This document shows positions 48,149 through 58,336 of a stretch of DNA of 64,000 bases, piece by piece (position 1 is the first letter of the stretch; each line of letters begins with the position of its first letter). The notes under the pieces were generated by a model. It saw only the letters and a program-made list of their open reading frames with translations, was not told where the DNA came from and made no database searches. Origin of the DNA: Plantago major (Eukaryota; Streptophyta; Magnoliopsida; Lamiales; Plantaginaceae); the NCBI GenBank assembly GCA_026545765.1, contig CM048839.1, positions 3,472,001 through 3,536,000 of the forward strand, read 5' to 3'. Both the position numbers and the translations under genes were made by a program.

Positions 48149-49124
48149 AGGGACTTGATGGAACATATTTGGAGGATGCGTTGACTGTGGAGCTTGCCCA
48201 ATCCTGTAGTGTGTGTTTGTTAGTTTAATGCATTTGTTTGTTGTGTGTTTGTTGCATTTCCATTTGGTTTTTAAATTCTCTGCAGTTTGTTGTAATATAT
48301 TCTTGCTTAATAAATTATAAAACGAGTTCTAAAAATGCAATTTTATAAATTTCAACTTCTAAACACTCTTATAATTGTTAAATACGTTTTTAAAAAAAAT
48401 TTAAAAAAATAGTTTGGTGACGACACGATGACGCGTCACCAATGCAGGAAAATCTCGTCACGTTTCCCGTCACCAGTCAGTGACGCGTCACGGAGCTGTC
48501 ACCATTGCGGGTAGTCTAAGTTGGGTTGTTAAAATATCACAAGACACAATTTTTTTTAGAAAATACAAAGTCTTATAAAAGTCCTACTCATTTGTGAGAG
48601 TCCAAAAAGTCCATCTAGTTTTACATAAAAATTGTCTATGTTTTACATTTGTCTATTTTAATATTTTTCGCGGATCTGGATTGAAGGTGGATTTTTAAGA
48701 ATTGGATCCGAATCCGGATCCGAAAACGATTTTAGTATAAAAGTCAATTGTTTAGGTTTTTTTTTCTCACTTTCTTCATTTCATTCTTCATGTTTCTCTC
48801 TCTATCTTCAATCTCTTTCCCTCTCTAAAACCACCACCCAACCACCACTAAATATGTCGTAACTCCGTCGTCCGGCCACCAATACTAAATCCAATTGCAT
48901 ATTTGAGTAGCTCATGAGCCGATCTACCTTTCTATCGTTTCGTTTTTTCGTTTTGTCGACTTTCAAAATTGTTGACCGGACTTCGAAGCTTTCCGGTTGT
49001 TTTCTCCGGCGAATCTCCGACTACTCAACATACATAAGTCATTACCTTGTCGTTTCCTCGATTTGCAGGTCACTTATGTTTTTCCTGATTTCGTTTAGTT
49101 TTTTGTATAAATGGTCAACATTTT

Positions 49125-49850
49125 AGTCGAAATTATCTAGTTTGTTCAGTGTTAGTTTGAATGTATATATGTTTTTTTGCGTGAAATTGTCTAGTTTTTA
49201 ACATATATTGTGTAGTTTTTATGTAAATACCTTATGTTTTAGCTTTTAACACATATGATATAGTTTTTAACAATATCTGTTTAGTTTTTTCATGTTATAT
49301 CTTTACATGTGCTTATTTTGAATCGCTCAGTTTTTAGTATGTATTGTCTAGTTTTTATGTAAGTTGAAAAAGTTAGAAGCAAAGAAAGCTGCTGATGAAA
49401 AAGCTTCTCAAGGATCTAAGAGACCTGTTGCTGATGATGATTTTGAAGAGGGTGGATTGGATGATTTGAAGAAGAATGCTCTGAAGAAACTAAAGCAATC
49501 GAAGAAAAATTAGTGTCTAGTTTTTACGACATATTGCTAGTTTTGTAACTGAATTGTCTAGTTTTGTAAATGAATTGTCTAGTTTTATTACCTGTCTAGA
49601 AATTTACTCACTCAGTGTAACATAATTGTCTATATTGTCTAGTTTTTACATTATATTATCTAGTTTATGAAAGAAATTCTCTAGTTTTTATATGATATCA
49701 AGTTTACATTATATGTCTAGTTTTACATTATCTTGTCTAGTTTTTACTTGACCCGTTTTTAATGAATCCGGGTCAAAAGATCCGCGAAAAACCATTAGAA
49801 AGCCAGTCGAGCAAAAATGTATAATTGTCTAGTTTTAATGTTTGACTTTT
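49125..49850 (+). repeat. Dispersed GTCTAGTTTT array
   Basis: Motifs of the form TGTCTAGTTTT(T)A recur about fifteen to twenty times on one strand with variable AT-rich spacers, on both sides of the captured exon. It is similar in style to the TTAGTTTCA array at 32190-33500; the two share the core TAGTTT. Confidence 0.85.
49364..49513 (+). pseudogene. Captured terminal exon of an unidentified gene
   Basis: A 49-codon frame follows an AG (acceptor-like) at 49362-49363 and ends at TAG 49511-49513. It is strongly charged: KKLEAKKAADEKAS, then an acidic DDDFEEGG centre and LKKNALKKLKQSKKN at the end. The codon pattern and clear open frame contrast with the surrounding array. It looks like the last exon of a lysine-rich host protein that I cannot name. 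Confidence 0.55.
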
Positions 49851-49860
49851 GGGACTTTCC

Positions 49861-49869
49861 TATATATAA
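49861..49869 (+). promoter_or_regulatory. TATA box candidate for RRF inside a transposon end
   Basis: TATATATAA lies 135-143 bases before the RRF start codon. It is within the right inverted repeat of the MULE-like element (ends 49891). No other TATA-like sequence is seen between the element and the gene, so the element may supply the core promoter. Confidence 0.45.
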
Positions 49870-50003
49870 GGGTCTTTCGTAAGACGGACTCTTTAGAAAA
49901 TGGGAAGGAAAAGAATTTTTTTTAACCCTTATCCACATCACTCTTTGGCAAGAAGGTTCATTCGCATTTCATCAAACACCTTCTACTTGTACCACAACTA
50001 GCT

Positions 50004-53000
50004 ATGGCTTCCGCTTTCTCTCCTGCATATCAAGTACGGTCCATCTGCTCCGATCTTCCAAAAGCTCTTGTTTCATTCTCTGGTAAATAATAACTACCCC
50101 TACTCTCTTATCTCAACTGGGTTTCACGATTTTATTATTTAACACTATAAACTTCACTGCAGATTCTAATGTGAAATTCCGCTGTGTAAATTCATGGAGT
50201 TCATCTTCCAAATACGTCAAGCTTCAAGCTGGACCAAAAGGGTTGTCTCGGAAACATTCTGTTGTTTCGAAGCCGCTGAGAAGGAGGCAAGTTCTGATTT
50301 TTATTGGATTGTCTAAAATGGAGCTTGTAATTTAGTTCTGGTTTTTATCTGGGTTTTGTCTGTGATTGATTTTCAGAGCTGGAGTGGTGAGGGCAGCAAC
50401 TATTGAGGAAATAGATAAAGAGAAGGGTGTGATTGAAAAGGACGCTGTAAGATTGCGTTGTTTCTTCTTTCTTCTGTTGTAATTTAGCCTTTTGACATAG
50501 AAAAAGTGTGTGAATTTAGGTTGGTTCTTTCTTTTATTTGTTTATTTATTGTTTACAGAAAGAAAGGATGGAGAAGACTATTGAAAGTATGAAGTCCGGT
50601 TTCAATTCGTTAAGGTCAGGGAGAGCTAATCCAACAATGCTGGATAAAATTGAGGTATGGTGTTATCTGCTTGATGTAATTGTACTAGGCTTATAGCAAG
50701 CTTGATCTTGGCACTTTTAATTGGATGTCTTCTTAGCTGAAAAGGCTACACTTCTTGTATAACTGACTTTTGATAGATAAGGACTTCGCCTTGCACGTTA
50801 GGGTTTTCCGTGTGTTATGCTATACTAGTGTTTGCAGATTGCTGCATTATAGGACAGGCTGTAATTGGCAACATTTTTGAGTTCAGGATAAATGTAGGAC
50901 AGTGTTAGGGTGGTTCAAAATGTAAGTCATCTTGTAGGAAGGTCCCCTTTTAAGCCAATAAAAATCTGTGATAATCAATTGCAAACAAGTAGTGACGATA
51001 GCAATTCGTTGATGTTGAGGCATTGTACACAAAACTGGTGATAGAATTCAGTGTTTCTGTAGTAATGCCGGACCTGCCAAGATTTATGGTGTCACTGTGT
51101 TGACTTGTTTGAGCATTTCTATGTTCAGCCATATCATGTAATTGGTGAGCCCCACCTTCTTGGTATGTCATTCTTAATATGAAGTCTAGTATACCTGTTC
51201 TTATCCTGTAATAAATGTTTTTCTTTCATCCATTATAGTTTATACTTCATACCATTGTTGTAACTCAACTAAAAAGCCAAATGTCCTTAACAATCACAGA
51301 GACTCCTACATGTATTGTCTCTGAATGTTATAATGGAATGATATACTTCAATGATATGGCCTAAAGTAACCGTTCACCTTAAGGACTATCGCATGGCTAA
51401 TTCCTTTTTCATCTTACCTTCTGCAATCGTAGGTGGAGTACTATGGAACACCAGTGAACCTGAAGAGTATAGCTCAGGTCAGTACTCCTGATTCGAGTTC
51501 TTTCCTGGTGCAGCCTTACGACAAATCCAGGTATAGCTTCTCTTAGTTCAGACAAGTAAAAACTTTACCTGAAAGAATTTTGCTGATTAATCTTTTTTGG
51601 AATGAAATAACTTCATGATATGCTTATGCATTAGTGGAAAATGCACACAGTTTGTTCTCTCTGGTTGCCAACTACCCAACAATTTCAGTAGAGTGGATCT
51701 TTTTATAATAATGGTTGGATCCTCAGGACAACTAATTGGCTCTATGAAGTTTTTCTTATACTGAGATGTATGTGAGCTATAAAAAAAAATGCCAGCATAG
51801 TAATGTATTCAAGTTGAACCATTGTCAGCATATGAACCCCGACATTTGTTTGAGTTTGGTGGAGAATCTGGGTATCAGATAGTTGGTGTTAAGTATTTCG
51901 GGTTTCAAGTTCACGTTTTCTTGAGATACCCGAACACGGTTCTCTTCTTGGTGGGTACAAAAGTTTATTTACTAGATACGCGATCGGAACTGACGTCTGA
52001 AACATAGCCTATCCTCCCAATTTTAGGTATTATTATTTGTATCCAGAACTCAAATTTTCTCAAACTTGCACAGCCGATTACCCCATACCTGAGTCCTGAC
52101 CGGTTTGTGTTGGGTACTTGAATGCCCAAGCCTTTGACCTTGCATTAATTGCTGTGTATCCCTGTAGTCTGATTCTATCAGCTTCTGATTCTCACTATTT
52201 TCAGTTTAAAATCCATAGAGAAGGCAATTGTCACCTCTGATCTGGGTTTGACTCCGAATAATGACGGAGATGTTATAAGGTTGTCCCTTCCTCCGCTTAC
52301 ATCCGAAAGGAGAAAGGTAATATTTTATCTTACTAACCAGCTAACTCTATATTTTACCCTTCATGTGCACTGGTTTCATCATTTAGGAACATATACACCA
52401 TCTCATATGAACTTTTTCTTCATTACTTTTGGTTTGTCCTTCATTGCAATGGTGATGTACCTAAAAAACGTGAAACGATGCCATTCGTGATATACAATAC
52501 CTCAATACTTAAAAAACAATGCCATGTATGATATTTCACAATTCTCTCTTACTAACACTGAGATGTTAAAAGTAATATTACTCTAATTTAATCAAGTCAT
52601 ATATTGCTCAATGCTTGAGGTCGATGCAGGCCCATATTAGCACATGATTATACTACTCCATAGTGTTTGTAAACTTTATGTGCACATAATTTCTCGATAA
52701 CTAATGTAGCTTGATTGCTTGTAAAACAAAACTAAAAGATGGGTTGCATGGTGGTTATTTTGCAGCGCATTCTTTTCTAGTTCTTAAGTTGGATTATTTT
52801 GTTATGTTAATTCAGGAGTTGACGAAGTTGGTGTCTAAGCAAGCTGAAGAAACGAAGGTAAACTATTTTTTTCTGAGTATTAGGAAATTTTATTTTTGCG
52901 CAAAATCTATCTGCAATAGTTGGTACTTGGTAGGTATGTTTTCCTGCAGGTAAACGATAATCTTTATCATTGAGTCTCCTGATTAACTTAAGCTGCATGC

Positions 53001-53937
53001 TACTCTTGTAGGTTGCTGTAAGGAATATAAGAAGAGATGCAATCAAAGCTTATGAAAAACTTGAGAAGGTTACCAAAGTTTCTTGTCACTCATTACGTAT
53101 ATACATGAGCACTGTTCTTAATGTAGGCAAATTGTGCAGGATAAAAAGCTTTCAGAAGACCTTGTGAAGGACCTAACTGGTGACTTGCAGGTATGCTAAA
53201 TTTTAGAACCGTAACCATTCGTCACATCTTCAAATTTTAGTGGGATAAGTTGCCCTACCACACAATATCTGCGAGCAGAAAAGGAAAAAGTGCAAGTTAA
53301 GTTATTACTTTTATTCAGAAACGTTAATCACGATTATATACTCGTTAGAGATTCCTCATCCAGAAGAAGAGCATCTCAAAAAGAAAGTTATTCTCAAAAA
53401 GTTCTGTCGAATTCTTTTCGCCTATGTGGCTTCAGATTTCGCTTTAAATTTATCTTTTATCTGAAGTTATAGTAATATCACAGAAAGTTACGTTCCTTAG
53501 CAAACATGTTCTTTATTGGCAGAAAGTGACTGATGAGTACATGAAGAAGATAGATTTGATCTACAAGCAGAAAGAGAAGGTACAGTATTTTGACCACTTA
53601 TTTAACACTACACAACGACCTCCAATTTAATAACATTGCAACATATATGAACTAGAGGGATCTGATGGTCATAAACATTACTTTTATTTCCTTTAATATC
53701 TTATTAGTGCCTGCAGAATATAAGCTTGACTTGAATGTAGTCTTTTCCTGAACTTATCTGAGCATTCTTTTTAAACTGCACTCCCTCCTTAATCACGAAG
53801 CAATCTATTCGATTATGATATGTTCTAGAAAGTTGGCGCGATTCGTCCTGATTGGGACAATCAAATACTATAACTAGCATCATTGTTCTAATTACATGTG
53901 CTTCTTTGTTCATTCTCAGGAGTTGATGACAGTTTGA
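50004..53937 (+). CDS. RRF: Ribosome recycling factor, chloroplastic
   Basis: Eleven exons give 267 residues: 50004-50082, 50163-50286, 50377-50446, 50559-50654, 51433-51530, 52205-52316, 52816-52857, 53012-53068, 53140-53190, 53523-53579, 53920-53937. Lengths sum to 804 with all phases matching. Residues 1 to about 74 form a Ser/Lys-rich chloroplast transit peptide, followed by AATIEEI. The mature part is a full RRF: R-S-G-R-A-N-P (110-116), the beta-sandwich domain II in exons 5-6 ([27 protein letters not shown]), and helices to the C-terminal ELMTV. With EF-G it splits post-termination ribosomes in the stroma. Intron 2 begins GC (AG/GCAAGT); other donors give stops. Length fits plant cpRRF (about 275). 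Confidence 0.95.
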
Positions 53938-55204
53938 CAGCAGTTTTTGAACATGTAAGAAGTTTCTTGCTGTAGAGAAATTCGACACACTCTATTCCGA
54001 CTCTCACTTTGCCACAGTGCTTAAGCTTCTGAGTGATGTCATTGCATTGCCAAACAACTCTGTAAATTTTGATATTCAGTTCAAAATGCCTATGGCTTCT
54101 TCTTCTTGTTAAAATGGCTGTCCATGTTCATCCTTCATTATTTACTCTCAACATGCTCACAATTGCCCTCAAGCACTTGACTATGAATGCAAATTGCAAT
54201 AGCAAGGAAGCAAAAAGAGCACTCTGACACCAGAGCAAATTCTCTAACCACTGGGGACCGGTGAATCTCGTACTCGTGAGGATATTACTCGTAAATTTTA
54301 ACGAAGTCATTTTAAACTTACGGGCGTATTCGCAAATATACGGGGTGGAATATACTTGTATATGGTTGTGGATGGCCCACCAAATGGGAAATTAAGTCCA
54401 TTGTGGCTAGGTGTAGGCGGGCGGATACTTGCGATTTTTTACCAAAAGTCTAACCGACCCGTCATATGCGGGTGGCGCAAATACTAAACCATGGCGGGTG
54501 TGTATTTTGCCAAATCGTGGCGGGTCGGGTGACACTTAAGGTGGGTGGTTAGCGGGCGGTTTGGCGGTTCTCACATGTACACGCACAAGGGGAAATAAAA
54601 TTGCAATAAGAGGTGAAATCAACAATGTAATCATTCTCAATGGTTCGTGTATATAGGAGACAATAAGGCATTTATGCATTTCAAAGTAAGATGCAAGAAA
54701 AACAATGAAAAGTCATGTTTGTTGTAGTAAACTAATATCTAGACATGAAGAAACTTTAGTTATGCTATTGGGTACATTGAGATATGAGGATGTGATAGTA
54801 AGTACTAGTAACTATATGTAATATAAACCCAATGTTATAATTTATTTGCATCATATTAGTAATACCAATAATAAATATATTATTAGCGGACGGGGCAGGC
54901 GGGTTGCGGGTGTACATCCTAAAACCGCCACCCACCCGCTAGGGCGGGTTAATAACTTTTCAAACCATGGCTAGATTTGATAACAAAATTAATCGGCGGT
55001 TGCGGTTATGTGGCGGACAGTGCCGGTGACTTTTAATGTACACTCCTAATCGTGGCAATGGCTTGTTGAGATCCAGGCAGACAACTTCTAGTGGTCCTCA
55101 CTAAATTTGGGATATTATTCCTACTCACAATTCCTTACCTTAAGTTGAAAATATTCCTTATAATTTTCATTTTTTTGTTTCCATTTACTAATAGAATTAC
55201 AATA
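53938..55204. other. Intergenic DNA with a CGGGT-rich repeat
   Basis: After the RRF gene, about 54300-55050 is rich in CGGGTGG/GGCGGGT and its complement at both ends with an AT-rich middle. This fits an old hAT-like non-autonomous element with subterminal repeats. No target duplication was found. No gene is seen. Confidence 0.4.
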
Positions 55205-55438
55205 TTATTTTATATATATAAGTGGACAACTATTGAAGTTGTGCAATTGAGTGTTTATTTTAATTTAAATTGGACCCATTTATAATATATATGAAAATTA
55301 GACTTTAATTACAAAAAACAATTTGTTATCTTCAATTAAATTACAAGCCATAATGCAACCCAACTAAGGCTCTGTTCTTTTCAACTGAAAACTCATTCAG
55401 TTCAGTTCAGTTCAGCTCTCTTAAGTTCATTAAATTCA

Positions 55439-55469
<31 letters not shown>

Positions 55470-56535
55470 ATTTTATCATTTATTTACACAACCCATCTTT
55501 TGTACGAGGAAAATAAGAAAATTTATCCAATTGAGATATTTTCAACCTTTTTCTTTCTTTCTTTTTAACACGACTTTTAGTAGATCAATGAAATAAAAAG
55601 TATAGTTACGATTCGAATTACCCTTCTTTTCTACCGTAAAAATTGAGTTAAGATAAGAAACTACAGGAACCTGAGAGTACCATTCAAACTGGTTCACATA
55701 TTTTGTACGTACATCTCTAACAAAAAATCGACATGTTCTTTTATTGGAAACTATTAGAACAATAGAAGTAAACTCAGAAGCATACGTTGAGTTTTTTCTC
55801 AAACTTAATAAATAAAAAACAAGTTATACCAAACTAAAGGTAAAATTGTGAATTTTTGGAGGTAAACTAAAACTAATGTTTTCCTTAGGGTTGGAGTTTT
55901 GGAGGTAAAATTCTGATTTTTCGAGGTAAAATTAAACCACTAACAATCGATTTTTCTAAGGAGAATTTTTTTCTCGAACTTAAATCGTAAATTACTTTCA
56001 AATTACGCACAAAAAAGTATAAAACAAAGTTATGTTAGTCAATATACTTAATTTATTTTTATAATATAATTTTATTATATTCTTTTGTCGTGTAATTTGC
56101 GAGTAATTACAGTCAACGTCCAGAAAAAGTCTCCTTACGAATTTATTAATGGACCGGATGTAGTATTCATTCTTATTAAAAAAATGGGACAAATGTAATT
56201 TCTTGATTCGTTTCGATTTAAATTTCGTTTGATTTCGATTCGATTCGATTCCAAGAATTTCAAATTAAAAGAATGAGAGCCTAAATCAATTTATCATAAA
56301 AAAATCAATCTGTCTTCTCCAGTTAAATTCAAGCACTAATTTAACCCCAACCAAATCAATTCATCATATGACAAAAAACCTTAATCAATGTTTCTTTCCA
56401 TCTTCTCTAATTGAATTAAAATAGATCAATTCGTACTAAACCGAACCCTAATTCAACTAAAAAAAGACAATTCACTATCAGATTATTTATGAGTAGGTGT
56501 CACAATAACACGCGTAGCGTGTTCTCACGTTTTAG
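55205..56535 (+). mobile_element. Non-autonomous Helitron, copy 2, interrupted
   Basis: Homologous to 5614-6138: the 5' part (AAGTGGACAACTATTGAAGTT onward) is at 55205-55367 and the 3' part at 56282-56535. The 3' hairpin is a perfect 7-bp stem AACACGC / GCGTGTT (56507-56523), followed by TTAG where CTAG is expected. A Tourist-like element is nested at 55368-56281. Confidence 0.8.
55368..56281 (+). mobile_element. Large Tourist-like element, copy 2, nested in a Helitron
   Basis: The 914-bp element has ends GGCTCTGTTCTTTTCAACTG and GAATGAGAGCC with TAA duplications (55365-55367, 56282-56284), as for PIF/Harbinger-type elements. It carries GTTCAGTTCAG subterminal repeats, an ATT microsatellite, and a minus-strand 86-codon open frame (55802-55542) shared with 19972-20739. 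No transposase is encoded. It is intact at both ends, so it is the reference copy of the family here. Confidence 0.88.
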
Positions 56536-57297
56536 TGAAATAATAATGGAGTATAAAATTTAGATGATTTGGAAATTCCAATAAAATTAGAATAGTTTAA
56601 GAATTGTTAGCAAGGAATTCAGAGACATGAAACAGTTATCATTGGTTTCCTCATTTCAAGTGTGAAAGCTCCATAATTAAGTTGGCCGTTTTTGTCCGGC
56701 TAAAGTTCAGACGATGCCAGATTATTATTAATAATTTGTTTATTTTTTTCATTTCAGATTTTTTTAAAAGATAACGTTTCTTTTTTCGAAAATCCAATAT
56801 CTATACTTATTAATTTTTTAAACACTTCTTTCATACTTTATCTATTCTTTCACTTACTTTTTTTATTATTCATCTTACTTTTTACCACTTACTTAATATT
56901 TTATTTTATCTTCTTTACACAAAATCAAAATGTAAACTTTGTAAAAGAACAGAGAGAGTATGAACGATCCGTTTTAAATTTAAGTTAGATTAAGTTTCGT
57001 AAAAAAAATGTATTCGAAGTTAAAATTAACGTTCTACTACTCAAATTGAGAGTTCGCTCTTACACAGCAAATTGAATTTTGCTTAAATTTAACCCAAATT
57101 GAATTTGGATATCTAACCCTCATTATATATTTAGTGAGTATACTATATCATGAATCAAATAGAGTTGTGGATCTTTTGTCAACTCAACGAGGTAAGCTAT
57201 CATCTTCACTCATTACCCGATCCTTGGGTTCATGCAGTCTAGATATTAATAGAATAATAGTAATAGTTTGTGGATATGGGACTCATACTTGATCTTA
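56536..57297. other. Intergenic DNA without a supported gene
   Basis: AT-rich sequence with no recognised gene or repeat. Confidence 0.6.
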
Positions 57298-57300
57298 TTA

Positions 57301-58026
57301 GACCATCCACTATCACAACCAATATTTGGTTGTGCCGCGGAGCGACCGCGAGTTACGACCGCCCAATGCCCACTATGGTGGCGGTTGCGACCGCGGTCGT
57401 GGAGATTTTTTTATTTTTTAAATTTTTTTTTATTAGTTATAATAGTTATATCAGTAAGAATATTTAAATCTATAGAAGATTTGGAGTTGAAAATGGTGTT
57501 TTTTTATTTAAATCGAGCAACAAAACCGAACAACATAATCACTAATGAAAAGGGTGAATTGTGAGGTATGAAAAAATATATCTTCACCGGTCTCTATTTG
57601 TAGATCTTGAAAAAATATTTTATTTTTTAAATTTTTTTATTACTTATTATAGTTATATCAGTAAGAATATTTAAATTTATAGAAGATTTGGAGTTGAAAA
57701 TGGTGTTTTTTATTTAAATCGAGCAACAAAACCGAATAAATCACTAATGAAAAAGGTGAATTGTGATGTATGAAAAAATATATCTTCATTGGTCTCTATT
57801 TGTAGGTCTCGAAAAAATATAACCGTCGGTATAATTTTTTTTTTTAAATTCAAAATAACTAAAAAAATTAAAAAAGATGTGGGGCCCAACCCCAAAAAAT
57901 GATCTCACTCAGTCTTGGAACAAATAAGTGAGGTGTGGGGATCAACTGATCCCCACGACCGCCCACAAGGGCCGGTCCAAATCGGTTGCGGAGCGGTTAC
58001 CTACGACCGCCCCATAGTGAGCGGTC
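57301..58026 (-). mobile_element. Non-autonomous PIF/Harbinger-type element with internal duplication
   Basis: Flanked by TTA (57298-57300, 58027-58029). The ends GACCATCCACTAT and, reversed, GACCGCTCACTAT form the terminal repeat, followed by CGACCGC-rich subterminal DNA. Inside, about 190-200 bp is duplicated in tandem (near 57430-57612 and 57613-57811). On the minus strand the interior TTTTTTCGAGA and GAGACC blocks match 45225-45250 of the PIF/Harbinger element in order and spacing, so the two are related. Confidence 0.75.
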
Positions 58027-58233
58027 TTAGCTCTCTAGTACGTGTTGTACCGACTCCTTATGGCCAAAATTCACTTTTAATTTACCTAGGTAATGTTATC
58101 GTTTATTTGCTAGAGAAAAAATCACTCAATGAATGGGTAAATACACAACTTCATTCTATTCAACCTAGTCACCCAGTTTATACGACATCTTTTTTATCAA
58201 CTTGTTTGGAATGTTTTTACGGTATCCTATTTA

Positions 58234-58333
58234 GGCTATGTTCTCTTCAACTGAAAATTCATTCATTTATTCGATTCGATTATATTGGTTATATATATTT
58301 TACCAAGAAATTTCAGTTGAAAATAACAGAGAC
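58234..58333. mobile_element. Small Tourist-like MITE
   Basis: A 100-bp element with terminal repeats GGCTATGTTCTCTTCAACTG and TTTCAGTTGAAAATAACAGA (ending GAC). TTA duplications are at 58231-58233 and 58334-58336. It has the same terminal type as 55368-56281. Confidence 0.88.
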
Positions 58334-58336
58334 TTA

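Larger units (their letters stand above)
45032..48516 (+). mobile_element. PIF/Harbinger transposon, nearly full length
   Basis: The 3485-bp element is flanked by TAA on both sides (45029-45031, 48517-48519), the trinucleotide target of PIF/Harbinger. The tips are weak inverted repeats (GACGAGCTGCAACG and, on the other strand, GACTACCCGCAATG). Both ends are packed with CGTCAC/GTGACG motifs. It encodes the two usual proteins: an ORF1 Myb/SANT-like DNA-binding protein and a DDE transposase. ORF1 is broken and the transposase has one N-terminal frameshift, so the copy is probably not autonomous now. Confidence 0.9.
48565..49891. mobile_element. MULE-like element with captured exon and GTCTAGTTTT array
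   Basis: A perfect 10-base direct repeat TTTAGAAAAT flanks it (48555-48564 and 49892-49901), the size expected of Mutator-type 9-10 bp duplications. The ends are inverted repeats of about 60 bp: GTCTTATAAAAGTCC on the left matches GTCTTACGAAAGACC on the reverse of the right end, followed by shared AGTCC and AAAAGTC blocks. The interior contains a CT-rich leader-like stretch (48780-48840), a captured coding segment (49364-49513) and a repetitive array. There is no transposase, so it is a Pack-MULE type candidate. Confidence 0.7.
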
